A DNA stretch of 64,000 nt from Gossypium raimondii. Its lineage: Eukaryota > Streptophyta > Magnoliopsida > Malvales > Malvaceae. This document shows, piece after piece, positions 11,940 to 24,127 of the stretch. Position 1 is the first letter of the stretch, and the number at the start of each line of letters is the position of its first letter. The position numbers and the translations under genes are program-made. The notes under the pieces were generated by a model. It was not told the DNA's origin and searched no databases. It saw only the letters and a program-made list of their open reading frames with translations. Location of the stretch: the NCBI RefSeq assembly GCF_025698545.1, contig NC_068570.1, positions 56,191,924-56,255,923 on the forward strand. The letters run 5' to 3'.

Positions 11940-13640
11940 AACAATTACAAACATAAATATAAACGATTAAGGAAAACTCTGCTGAAACTTTTAAATAAAA
12001 GTAAAATAAACTACTAATTTGATATTCCTTCGATGTGATTTCGAGTCTTAATTTTCTGTGCTACTTGAAAGGAAAAGAAAGAGGGAATGAACTTATAACG
12101 ACTTAGTATGAGACTAGAGGTGCTCATGGGCCAGGCCGGGCCGGGCCCATAAAAAATTTTGGCCCGTGTTCTAGGCCCAGGCCCGACCCGAAATATGGGC
12201 CTAAGATTTTGCCCAGGCCCGGCCCGAGAAAAAAATCATAAGCCCGGGCCCGACCCGGCCCGGCCCATTTTTATTTTAAAAATTTTAAAAAATTTAAAAA
12301 ACGTATTTTAAAAATATTTTAAAAATATTTTAAAATTAAAAAAAATTAAAAAAAAGTATTTTTAAAATATTTTAAAATTAAAAAAATTAAAAAAGTATTT
12401 TAAAAATATTTTAAAATTTAAAAAAAATTAAAAAAGTATGTAAAAAATATTTTAAAATTAAAAAAATAAATATATTTATTAAATCGGGCGGCCGGGCTCG
12501 GGCCGAAAAAGTGGTGCTCGAGGCCCGACCCGTTTTCTAAACGGGCCTCATTTTTTTGCCCAAACCCATATTTCGGGCCTATATTTTTACCCAAACCCTC
12601 CCATATTTCGGGCGGACCGTCGGGCCGGGCCGGGCCGCCCGGCCCATGAGCACCTCTATATGAGACTAATCTTAAATCATTATACATAATTATTCTAAAG
12701 TATTTAATTCATAGCATAATAGCATATTACGCATTATGCAATCATCATTCAATAAATTAATGCATGTACAATTATATTCATGGGTAGCCGGACGTATGGG
12801 TAGTGGTGCTAGAGGTCGCTGGTGTAGTTGTGGAGGTGGTGAGCAACACTTAGCTCTAGGGGTTTTTTCTTTTTTAAGAAATAGGAACTGATAGGGAAGG
12901 GAATTAGGGATTGGGATTGGGATTGGGAATGACCGAATAAAGGATTAGGTCTGGGAGGGAATAGGGTAGAAAAATTTTGCCTCAAGTTTGACCTATTTTT
13001 TAAACAGGCCTTATTCTTAAGTTTAAATTTATTTCTTGCACCTATATTTTTTAAAGAATAAGACATGCTGCCTTTTAATTACCAAAAAATAACATTCTTT
13101 GTGCTTACAATTAATCAAAGCAAAATACTTTTTAATTAGCAAAAGTAAATTTCTTTGTATTTAAATTTTTTGTACTCCTCATTTTAATTAGCAAAAGCAA
13201 AGCATCTCGTTTACCTCGATTGATGGGTGAATTAGATATATAAGAATATATAAATAACAATAATTTGAGTGGAACATGCAAGTATAATAGTTTCTTATGG
13301 TTTTCGACCATTATCCATGTATTCATAACATGATTAAGTAATCTAAATCCGTAAAGAACCAAAATAGTTACCTAATTTGCAAGTAAAAGAAAAGAACAAT
13401 TTTACTTTAATAAAGAAAGCAAAATATTATTCTTGTAGAAATGCTTTACTTTGTTTGGATTTTTTATAACATATAAATTTTACTTTGCATTTAATTGTCT
13501 TTTCTTTTAAGAAATTTGTTGAGTGTATGATACGTTTGATGTATTAAAATTTTATTAACTATGATGTAAAAATTAAGGCTAAAGGATGTTTAAAAGCCCT
13601 GAATTTTTCAAAAATAATTAAGCCCTTATACTTCTTCTTT
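11940..13640. repeat. Internal module, third copy of 18390-19620 and 50830-52050
   Basis: Apart from the hAT-type insertion at 12115-12658, this region follows 18390-19620 and 50830-52050 closely. It includes the GGGATTGGGATTGGG run, CATTCTTTGTGCTTACAATT, and AGATATATAAGAATATATAA. Weaker echoes of the last two occur near 24040, 27815 and 63785. The unit has therefore been duplicated more than once; no gene is present. Confidence 0.75.
12115..12658. mobile_element. Non-autonomous hAT-type element (544 bp), TSD TATGAGAC
   Basis: The ends are perfect inverted repeats over TAGAGGTGCTCATGGGCC, then diverge into GC-rich GGCCCGGCCC-type runs. It is flanked by the 8-bp direct repeat TATGAGAC (12107-12114 and 12659-12666). 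Two paralogous empty sites exist, near 18540 and 50990, reading ATGAGACTAATTTT without the insert. An 8-bp target duplication and TA(A/G)-type termini fit the hAT superfamily. The interior is four rough copies of an A/T-rich unit (TTTTAAAATATTTTAAAA-like). It has no transposase. Confidence 0.85.
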
Positions 13641-15585
13641 TTTTATTCGATTGAGCTATTGAACGTATTTTAATTTATTAAATCATTTAACTATTAAAGT
13701 TAGCGGTCAATCATTGAAGAGTAACAATAACTATTTTTAAGGGTTGTTTTCGCCACGTGGCACACCAAGATTGTGCTATGCAACGAAATATGATATTTTA
13801 TATTAAAAATAATACAAATATATACAAATTTAAAATATTATAAATGTAACACCCCTTACCCGAGACCATTTCCGGAGTCGAGCACAAGGCGTTACTTAAC
13901 TTATCTTACTAATTCGGAGTATAAAAACTTGTTTGAAAGTTTATTTCACTATTTATAGCAAATCTGTCCAATTGTGCAGCAGTTACTAAATTAATTATAA
14001 CTCGAGCTACGGGACTCAAAATTTAATTCTGTAAATTTTCCTTGAAACTAGACTCATATATCTTCCTACCATATATTTTTCTAGAATTTTTGGTTCAGCC
14101 AATTAGTACAGTTTATTAGATAAAGTCTCTCCTGTTTCACCACTTAACTGTCCTGACCTCTTGTCACTAAAAATAAATTTTCTCATTGTAGGATTTTCAT
14201 ATGAAGTTATTACTTGTTTCTACAGAAAATAGACTCAATAAGGAATCTAAGCATATAAAATAAAACTCATAAATATTTTTGTACAATTTTTAATGATTTT
14301 CTAAACTCAAAACAGGGGACACCAAAAACTATTCTGACCCTGTGTCACGAAAATTTAAATATCTTAAAATATAAAACTCCTTTTGTTAACCCGATATTTT
14401 TCCATGAAAATGGACTCAACAAGCTTTAATTCCATATATAATTCACCCTCTAATTCATTTTATACTATCCTAGGTGATTTTTTTCAAAGTCACATCACTG
14501 TAGCTGCTTGAAATCTGTTTCTTTGCAAATTTTTTACTCTTTCATGATTTCCATGCATGATTTATCATCTAAACATACATATTACCAAACATATTCATAC
14601 TTAACCATTTTTAAAAGCCAAACATTATCACATACTCACACATCTTCCTTTAGCAATATCATAGATACAAACATTCAAATTGACTAATCCCTATACATCA
14701 CTTAGGTATAAACATTACTTAGGTACATGCCACGTTATCAAAAGAAAGGTACATCACTAAAGTTTCTCTGAAGTCGGGATTACTTTGGATGCTGGAGTGA
14801 CACTGGTTTCCTACTAACCTGCGCACGGAAACAACCGTACGCTGAGCATGGGAATACTCAGTGGTATTACCATAATTCAAATTTATAACATTAATCGATA
14901 AATTATATACATTCAATTTTTATCTACAATTATTCATTAATTATCTCATACTTTAAATCAAGTAGATCATTAATAACAATAAGCAATATTTCAAATCTTG
15001 TATAAAATTGTATTCAAATTAACTCACACTATTTCTTAATACAATTTATACCATTAATCTTTCAATAAACATTTAATACATTAAATCAACTTGTTTCAAC
15101 AATAACAATGATAATAATAGCTATCTTTCAATTCGATCCGTTCATTTATAATCAATTTACACTTATGATATTTTAACACTCGGTTTGTACATTAAATCCA
15201 TAAATAAGTTTTAATAACTTGTATTAAATTTTCATATTATTTCACTATTTCAAATCATTTTATTTTCACTTCTCATTTCTCAACAATAGCTATTTCAATT
15301 TGCTTTTCTTTACTTATAATTTTACATCATCTCATACTATCAAAACCATTTCATGAACTATATCATTATCTATTTCTTGAACCCATGGTTCATACATTTC
15401 ATTTTCTATATCTCAATTTAATATCTCTTTTCGATTCATATTCAAGATCATTCAATAAAATTTATATTATCAAAATTATTCATTTACCCCTATTAACTTG
15501 ACTCGGACTCGGCGGATACATGGATTCCAACCAAACACACCAAGAATAGTAATCAAGAACGGTAGCGAGAATAATATGATGGATG

Positions 15586-15692
15586 ATATTCAACACACAA
15601 AGTGCTGAATCATGTGATATGATACCGATTCGACACACAAAGTGCCGAATCAAGAATGATAACGATGAGTCGGCACATAAGTGCCTAATCAG
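15586..15692. repeat. Tandem inverted repeats at mid-LTR (solo LTR 2)
   Basis: Three ~40-bp units contain ACACAAAGTGCYGAATC or its variant. The second unit has GATTCG...CGAATC arms and the third GGCAC...GTGCC. The sequence is unrelated to the arrays in solo LTRs 1 and 4. Confidence 0.65.
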
Positions 15693-16685
15693 TAAGCTGG
15701 CAATTACCCCGTACTCTTCCATATCCTATGGCATGCCAACTATATCCGACTAGCCCGACTAGTTAATAGGGTATTTAATTCACTTTCCAGTACAAATTTT
15801 CATCTTAGTTCAGTATCAATTATAAATTCCTTATTTCAATTAGTTTCACAGTATTGCAGTAATTCATTACTTCAGTAATTTCACAGTTCAATGTAGTACA
15901 CATAACAATATTCAGTATTTTCATAATTCACTCAGTACTCAAAATAATATCCAGTATTCCCTAATTCAGTTCAGTATCAGTCTCACATATCAATTTCCAC
16001 TTTCTCAATTCAATTCCAATAAAATCCATATCAATCACCAATTCCAATATTCCAGTTCAATTCAATGATTCAATTCAAACCATTTCAATTTCTATTCAAT
16101 AATCACATTTCAATTTCACTTTCTTAATTCAATATTCATCTCAATTACTCACATATAATCACAATTCAATCTAATTTCATTCAGTTCAATATCGATTGCT
16201 TAATCTCAATAATTATATTCACTAGAAATCTACTCCATTCAAAGAAATATTATCATACCAAATTTCTTACTTTATTTATTTACCATATATTCTAATTAAA
16301 ACACAATAATTAATAATAAATAGATTTAAATTATGGTAATACTAACCGAAATTTCTTTTGAGTCACTCATTGTTCACCTTCTCCTTTCCTTTCTCGGACA
16401 ATTACTCTTGCACGACATTAGCAAATGAGCTTAGAACCTCAAAACCTCAATTTTCTCTTTTCTTTCTTTCCTTCTTTCCTTCTCTGTTTCGTCCATGCTA
16501 TTCTGTTTCTATTCTCTTTTCTGTCTTTTATTTCATTAGTTTAATATAATAACAATAAAATAATAATATAAAATTATTTACTTAAATAATAAGTAAATAT
16601 GTAATAATTACTAACATATGTATTTTATTTTTCCACATGTCATCATATACACCATACATTTGTCAACAATTTTGTTTATTTTAAA

Positions 16686-16746
16686 ATATAATATAATATA
16701 ATATAATATAATATAATATAATATAATATAATATAATATAATAAAA
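16686..16746. repeat. Pentanucleotide microsatellite (ATAAT)n
   Basis: About twelve perfect tandem copies of ATAAT within solo LTR 2. Likely length-polymorphic. Confidence 0.9.
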
Positions 16747-17676
16747 TAATAATATACTTCAAAAAATCTCAGATCTTATCATGCATATGCCGCCTCATTT
16801 ATGGGACTTGGCATATTTACCTATTTAGTCCTTTTAACTTTTCTTTAATCTATAATTAAACTTTTACCTCTGTTGCAATTTAGTCCTTTTAATCAATTAA
16901 CCATCGAATATTAAAATTTCTTAACAAAACTTTAATACTACCCTAATGACACTTCTTAAATATTTATAAAAATATTTACGGCTCAGTTTATAATATCGAG
17001 GTCTCGATACCTCGTTTTCAACCCAATTTACCTAATAATTTCTTTTAAATCACAAAATTCGCTAATTCAAAAATATTTCTAAAATCACGCTGAACTTATA
17101 TTTATTAATTAATAAATTTTTCTAACGTTTTCATCGGATTTAGTAATCTCAAATTATTATTCGACACTACTGAAAATTAGGTCATTACAATAAATTTATA
17201 AAACATATTATAAATGAAACAAAATTATTAAAATATAAAATTATTAAAATTTTTTAAAAATCATTAATAATTATTAAAATAACAAAAAGTATGACATTAA
17301 TCACTATTAAAATTACAAAAATAAAAATTGTAAAATTATGAAAAATATTTTAAAATATAGAAAATTATTAAAATTGTTAATAAAATTTAAAAACTATTAT
17401 AAAAAAGCATAAATTTATTAATAAAATATTTAAAATAATTAACTTATTATTATAAATAATGACTTTTTTTTTTACTATTCTTCAAGTTCGTTTTATTGTT
17501 CATGTTTTGGGTTCATGATTGCCCCTCTTAATAATGTCACCTTCAAGGTTCAAACCTACGTTCTTCGCTTAAGAGTGTAATGTGTCTTATCACAACATCT
17601 AACACTTATTGGTATGATATACTTCAACTACAAATTAAAATTCTATACTAAATAAATTATTTATTTTAAGAAACAT

Positions 17677-18385
17677 TGTAACACCCCTAACCTACGTCCG
17701 TCTCCGGATTAAGGTCAAGAGATATTACCAAACACAAGTGTAAATTTTAACGTTCAAGCAAGACATACTCACATCAAAAATACAAATCATACCTTAGTAA
17801 ATTTATTTGAATCCATTTTAGGAATATACTTGATCATAGTTTGATGTCCACATGAATACGGCACTAACCATTGTGTAACATGAATAATCATACTTTATTT
17901 AATATTAAAAGTTATGCACAAAAAATCTCACCCAGATAAGTCATTCTAGCATGGTTAAGTGCACATTATAACCTATATTCGGCTATCAATAAACCATATA
18001 AAACTCTATGCTCTTCATGTTCAAACCTTGATTATTATTTGCCATATCTTACTGAAATTTGAAAAGCTATATAGTATGCCAATCCCACATATGCTTTCTA
18101 AATTCGTTCTTGTTTAATTAACCACTTAAATGGTACGAGTTAAGCCATTCGTTCATAAACTGAATATAAACATGCTTATAATCAAACTAACTTGTCTTAT
18201 TTAAAACCTAATGCTAAATTCACTCTACTAAAACCAAATTAATGTGGCCAAACTAATGCCATTTCATCCATTACATTATATGCCTAAATTTAAGTCTAAC
18301 ATCAACCAACCAAATTGAATATCGAAAATCAATATATATATATACACACACAACATATCATATCATATCAAATTAATACTTACAA
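17677..18385. mobile_element. LTR fragment 3, copy A (TGTAACACCCC start, 3' end uncertain)
   Basis: The LTR-type start TGTAACACCCC lies at 17677 in copy A and 50061 in copy B. No matching TTACA end with a target duplication is found before sequence resembling 11940 begins near 18390, so the LTR is probably truncated. Copy B carries about 60 extra bases near 50206-50265 that copy A has lost. A short (AT)n-(AC)n tract and a CATAT repeat lie at its end. Confidence 0.5.
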
Positions 18386-19619
18386 ATACAAAATAAACTA
18401 TTAAGAAAACTCTACTGAAACATTTAAATAAAAGCAAAATAAGCTGTTAATTTGAGATTCCTTCGATGCCATTTTGAGTCTTAATTTTTTGTGCTACCTG
18501 AAAAGAAAGAAAAGAGAGAATGAACTTACAATGACTCAGCATGAGACTAATTTTAAATCATTATATATAATTATTCAAACAATAAAATATTTAATTCCTA
18601 GCATAATAGCATATTACGCATTATGCAATCATCATTCAATAAATTAATGCATGTACAATTATATTCATGGGCAGACGGACGTATGGGTAGTGGTGCAAGA
18701 GGTCACTGATGTAGTTGTGGAGGTGGTGAGCGGCACTTACCGTTAGGGGTTTTCTTTTTTAAGAAATAGGAACTGATAGGGAAGGGAATTAGGGATTGGG
18801 ATTGGAAAGAGGAATGACCGAATAAAGGATTGGATCTAGGAGGGAATAGGGTAGAAAAATTTAGGTAATAAAATAAGGCTGGGTTCGGACTAAAAAACTT
18901 TACCTGAAGCCCGACCCATTTTTTAAACGGGCCATATTCTTAAGTCCAAACTCATTTTTCGGACCTATATTTTCCAAGAATAAGGCATGCTTCCTTTTAA
19001 TTACCAAAAAGTAACATTCTTTGTGCTTACAATTAATCAAAGCAAAATACTTTTGAATTAGCAAAAGTAAAATTCTTTGTATTTAAATTCTTTGTACTCC
19101 TCCATTTAATTAGCAAAAGCAAAGCATCTCATTTACCTCGTTTGATGGGTGAATTAGATATATAAGAATATATAAATAACAATAATATCGAGTGAAACAT
19201 GTAAGTATAATAGTTTCTTATGGTTTTCGGTTGTTGTCCATGTATTCATAGCATGATTAAGTAATCTTAAATCCGTAAAGAACCAAAATAGTTACCTAAT
19301 TTGCAAGTAAAAGAAAAGAACAATTTTACTTTAATAAAGAAAGCAAAATATTATTCTTGTAGAAATGTTTTACTTTGTTAGGATTTTTTATAACATATAA
19401 ATTTTACTTTGTATTTAATTGTCTTTTCATTTAAGAAATTTTTGAGTGTATGATACGTTTTATGTATTAAATTTTTTAACTATGATGTATAAATTAAGGC
19501 TAAAGGATCTTTAAAACCCTAAATTTTTCAAAAATAATTAAGCCCTTATACTTCTTTTTTTATTATTCGATTGAGCTATTGAATGTATTTTAATTTATTA
19601 AATCATTTAACCGTTAAAG

Positions 19620-21090
19620 GTAAGAGTTTTTGTGGATTAAAGGATTGTCTATTTCGAGGTAGTTCGGTTTGTTATCGATTTGAGCGGCTAATTCAGTGAT
19701 TTATTGGTCAGTTTTAGGTGCTGGTGGTCTCAGGAGTGTTTTCGCATCAAAACCGAACTAGGTGTGTACTCCTAACGCGAAAAATTGAGCTTCGGTGAAA
19801 GCCGAAAAAGGTATTCTGTTGACGTCACACGGACGTGTGCCTAGCCGTGTGGTTAGCGGTGTGCGAGACACGGCCGTGTGTTTGACGAAGGCGTAGCCAT
19901 GCGTAGGACATGGTCATATGGTGGTGTGAATGTGGCCATGTGGGCCACATGAGCTAGGCCAAGTAGGGCATATGAGCCACACGGAAATGCCACACGGGGC
20001 GTGTGAGCCACACAGGTAAAGGCCAATCTGAGCGTATGGGCCCACACGGGCATGTAGACCCATAATTCTAAAATTTTCCCTAAGGTCACACGAGTCGTTT
20101 TGATCGACTGTGGGCTTAATGTAGGGTCAGTAAGTGCTAACCAAACCTTAGATTATGTGATTTGATATTCTGATAGTTTGCTCTGAGTAGGACACTGTAA
20201 TACATGTTTGATTATTCTACTATATATATCTGACATCTGTATGCGAGCATGTTAATTATGATATTTCTTTATCTGTAATCTATAATTATGTCTGGGGTGG
20301 GTGTTGTATATGTGGATGAAGTAATTTGCATGGCGACCTTCGCCTATATTCTGGCAGCTTGGTTGTATATTATTTGATATGTGTCATAAAGACACAATGT
20401 GGTGTGTAGGGATGGGTAGGTGTTTTTAACCCCACATGGTGTGATGGGATAGTCGGAGTTGGTGTATAGAGGATGGGGGTAGGATTCTGTATATTTGTTC
20501 TGCATATTTGATTCTGTTATCTGTATCTGTAAAGGACATATCTGTGATTTCTGTATGAACTCTATGTCTATTTCTGTTGGGTTACACTGATTTCACGAAA
20601 ACTCACTTCTGCCTATCTATTTTGTTCAGGTAATCCACGGGTTTAGGCGAACCGGTGTGACGAAGCCTCACGGTGACAATGAATTCATAAACTGTTTAAG
20701 ATTGTGGGTTTTTTTTTAATTTAAGGTTTATTTTTGGGAGTTTTGTTATAATTGGACTCTCCAGACTGTTTGGTTAAATTTTAGGATTTTCATTTTAACA
20801 TTTTATCTGCAGCAGATATTTAAAAATGTGGTTTTTACTAAAACAAAGGTTTTCAAATATATATATATATATACACGAATGGGATTTCCAAAAAATATGT
20901 TTTCTATGACTTCCGCTATAAATTACATTTTGGTAAATAAGTTAATTAAATAACACTTTCGATAATAAATATAAACGAATTTGAGTTATAAAATTGGAAC
21001 GATTTATCGTAATGACTCAGTTTTCAAAACCCATCTTTGTGACATCTCCGAATTCGACAATAACATCTAGGTTGGGTCTGAGATGTTACA
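19620..21090 (-). mobile_element. Truncated LTR-like fragment with GC-rich tract, copy A
   Basis: Ends in ATGTTACA at 21090. Read on the minus strand it therefore starts TGTAACATCTCAGACC, like an LTR start, and it breaks off at 19620 where neighbouring copies switch sequence. Between about 19820 and 20070 it is unusually GC-rich, with repeated CACACGG/CGTGTG words and a perfect TGACGTCA palindrome (19820-19827). An open frame across this tract (19853-20089, minus) is a by-product of the repeats. Strand is inferred from the terminal sequence. Confidence 0.5.
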
Positions 21091-21202
21091 AATTCATATC
21101 AGTGCATGCTATAACTTAAAATAAAATATTGCTGACTTTTCCTTAACCAAAATACTATATTTGTTTAAAGTTGAATGTAGGAGAATGAACACATTATTTT
21201 AG

Positions 21203-21337
21203 TGTGCATCTACTATCAACAATTTGGCTGCATTCTACTTCAACAACATTACAAAGGTGGAGGCACCCACTTCATCTGCTATTGTTAAACTTGCCCAGCA
21301 TATTGCAGACTGGCCTGCCCTAGTTTGTTTTCACAAG
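21203..21337 (+). pseudogene. Exportin-7-like exon fragment, copy A
   Basis: After an AG acceptor (TTATTTTAG) the frame reads INNLAAFYFNNIT, then VEAPTSSAIVKLAQHIADWPAL. This resembles, as I recall it, a segment of exportin-7/Ran-binding-protein-16-like nuclear transport receptors, where NNLA.FYFN.IT.GEAP precedes a .LA.HIAD.P.LFPEIL stretch. The end of the segment (VCFHK) departs from the family. Only this exon is recognisable, so it is a captured or residual fragment. Partner at 53648-53782. Confidence 0.55.
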
Positions 21338-21339
21338 TG

Positions 21340-22485
21340 AGTGACAAACTTACTGACTTATTATGTTATAGTGTACATGGAACAAATTTTATTTTATTTA
21401 CAATACATAAACTTTTTTCCATGACTTTAACTTTGTTTATTCTTTTGATGCATCATTTTGACAAGCTTATGAGGGATGTCACTCGAAGCTTAGATTCGAA
21501 AAAAATAAGTTAACCTAGGGTAGAGTTACAAAATTTTGTTAGAGTGCCGAAATTAAATTGTAAATTTTCCAATAGTAAAAATGCAATTTCATCATTTTAA
21601 TAGTTTATTTCTTTATAATTTTTAAAGGATTAAATCAAATTTTTATTATTTTTAAGAGGTCAAAGTCTAATTTTACCTTTACTAATTTAAAATTTTAAAA
21701 ATTTTAAAAGATTTAAATGATAAATTTTTCATTTTAAGGGGAGCTGGACTTCTGCCATTCCCTAACTACACCCTTGAGTTCACCTAGAATCTAACCACAT
21801 TCAAACACAAATTTGATGTGCATTAGCTCAATTATTTGCCAATAGTATCTTTTATATTATGAGTTGATGAGATACAATATATGAATATAGTAATACCCAG
21901 GTACATAAACATGCAGCTAGTCTAACAATCAGTGTGCATTGTAATGATTGATTTTTGTTGTAACTATTCAGATGTATTACTTGTAAGTAATTGTAATTGT
22001 AATTTCAATTAAAGAAAAAGAACTCTTTATTTTTACGTAACACATACTCGGACATGGTTATGGGATACAATTATCCAAATGTATCAGAAAATATAGAAAA
22101 GTGAAATCAATGTCGTTTTTTGGACTTAAACAACTATGAATCCATGGAGAACGGTTAGTATACAGCTTCTAAAGTAGAACAATGTGTGATGGCCTTTTGC
22201 TTGCTATCTTTTCATATGTTGTAACTATCATACAATGTGTCGCCATCTTTTCATATAGTACAACAATATAGGTTCAACAATGTGTGATGGGGCCATCTTT
22301 GCAAATGTTGTAGCTATAATACTATGTGTTGACCATAATTCTTAACATCAGTTACAGGGCCGAGATCAGGTTCAATAGGTGAAAGTTCATTGATCATTGT
22401 CAAGGGTTTGATTTGACTCTGGTATGATCATTGTTCAACAATTGTTGTTTACTGAAACAAGATAGAGATGTTCACTGGTCATTGG
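21340..22485. other. Intergenic sequence shared with copy B (53785-54930)
   Basis: No supported gene. Between about 22170 and 22330 a phrase around ACAATGTGTGATGG and GCCATCTTT is repeated imperfectly two to three times. Confidence 0.6.
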
Positions 22486-22490
22486 TAAGG

Positions 22491-22961
22491 TGTAACACCC
22501 CTAACCCGTATCCGTCGTTGGATTAGGGTTACTAGGAATTACCTAACACAACACAGTCTAACACAGTCATTTATTACAATTCATGTCTACTAATCATATC
22601 TCATATACAAAACATACTTCTTTTTCGTGCAAACCAATTTCACAATACAAATCATACTCTGAAATTTAGCCAAGTCATAATCATTCTACTATTCAAATTT
22701 TCAAACCAACTAACATACATCTAATCATATTACATTATAACAAAACACATCTACCAACTAAATCAAGTTGAATCTTATAACCAAACATTATCATACATAT
22801 ATACCTCGAAACATACTTCCCAAAAGAGCTTAAGAATAAAACTTTCACACATATATAATAACATGCTGTAAATACCAAAAATAATATTAAAATAATTTTT
22901 CGACCTCAGATTTGTAGTTTCAAAATCACTGTTCTAATTTAACTAAAATCGGGCTGTTACA
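22491..22961. mobile_element. Short solo LTR-like element (471 bp), copy A
   Basis: Starts TGTAACACCCC and ends GGGCTGTTACA. Flanks read TAAGG on the left and TAAAG(G) on the right, a near-match target duplication. It keeps both ends of the long LTR family but lacks the middle third or more, so it is either an internally deleted LTR or a short related one. It is present in both segmental copies (54935-55412), so it predates the duplication. Confidence 0.75.
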
Positions 22962-22969
22962 TAAAGGTT

Positions 22970-24120
22970 TCGATTTCCGCACAGTTCGATATTAAAGCTC
23001 GACATTTCACGTTCTTGAGTCAAGGTGGGACAGGCTTAATAGGCTAGGAGATCATCATCTATTTGGCTAATAAGTCCATTAAAAATAATAAAATATAAAA
23101 ATGTAAATCACTAACTCTAATGGGAAATTTAAACTCATTATTAGAAAAAAATTGTACTACCTTGACAATGTGTCAGGGACTGACTCGTATAAACAATAAA
23201 CAAGTAAATTTGGAGAAGACGAACACAAATATTTTACGTGAAAAACCCTCAAAGAGGGAAAAATTACGGGTAAAGAAGGCTTCAGCTTTTTAGTAATTGA
23301 ATAAATAAACGATAGTACAATATGAAGAACTCGGGTTGATGATCACTGATGTATAGCACATTCTATTATTGTTCTTATTAATTTAAGAGTTATAGAATAA
23401 TAATTTTAAGTATGGTTAATATTGGATCAATAAATATGGTTTTGAATGTTTTCCAAAACTTATAAACCATATACATATTTTATTGGAAAACTTGAAATGA
23501 ATATTTGGATTATTTCAAAACTTAAGTATTTAAAAACAATTAAGGTATTATTATAAACAATGACATTCTTTATTTGTTTTACGTTTGTTTTATAATTTAT
23601 TTTCGAGTTCATGACTATTTTCTCAAGAATGTCGTATTCAATGTTTAAACCTACGTTCTTTGTTTAAGAGTGCAATGTATCTTATCATTGTACCCTACAC
23701 TTGTTGATATGATATACTTAAACAACTAATTGTAATTCTATACTAAAACAAATATTAATTTTAAGAAACATATTTAAAATTAAAATATTCAATTTATATT
23801 ATTTTTTTAACTTACTAAATCCATATATTAATCATATAATCAATAGATGAAATAGTAATATTTAGATTTAATTCATCAATAAACAAATTATGAAATTTCA
23901 TATTATAAAATTATAAAATGACATATATGTCTTTAAATTATATAATCATCTCTTACTTAATTCTTCATTTCTTACTCTTTAGAATACTAATGGTTATGTA
24001 TTTAAGTTTTGTAGGCCTCCTTTTTAAGTACCAAAACTAACATTCTTTGTGCTTACAATTAAGCAAAACCACAATACTTTTATTTTTATTTTTATTATTA
24101 AAGTGATAACCTTTGGATAC
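22970..24120. other. Intergenic sequence shared with copy B (55415-56555)
   Basis: Contains a GTGAAAAACCCTCAAAGAGG motif typical of retrotransposon-derived sequence near 23240. It also contains a copy (23590-23765) of the unit seen at 17480, 27570, 49860, 56020 and 63540, with the CCTACGTTCTT and TGGTATGATATACTT landmarks. No gene. Confidence 0.6.
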
Positions 24121-24127
24121 TTCAACA

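Larger units (their letters stand above)
13845..17189. mobile_element. Solo LTR 2 (3345 bp), TSD ATAAA, private to copy A
   Basis: Starts TGTAACACCCC and ends TCATTACA (a G-to-A-like change from GTTACA). It is flanked by ATAAA at 13840-13844 and 17190-17194. Copy B shows the empty site near 49545-49560 (ATAAAGTTATAAAAC). It lacks coding sequence and shares blocks with solo LTR 1 and the LTR at 24128, including an ACTAGACTCATATATCTTC-type block. Confidence 0.85.

Noticed and set aside
12418..12687. 89-codon minus-strand open frame
   Set aside because: Lies across the GC-rich end and AT-rich core of the hAT-type MITE and beyond its border; not a gene.
13845..17189. Possible full-length Gypsy element
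   Set aside because: Only one copy of the terminal sequence lies between perfect 5-bp duplications and there is no gag or pol, so it is a solo LTR.
19853..20089. 78-codon minus-strand open frame, and a similar one at 52274-52456
   Set aside because: Low-complexity frame across the GC-rich CACACGG/CGTGTG tract of an LTR-like fragment.
17677..21090. A single LTR from the TGTAAC start at 17677 to the TTACA end at 21090
   Set aside because: The flanks AACAT and AATTC do not match, and the interior contains sequence homologous to 11940-13640, so these are two separate fragments.
21325..21513. 62-codon frame MFSQVSDKLT...
   Set aside because: It starts at the edge of the exportin-like exon and runs on into intron-like sequence in another frame.
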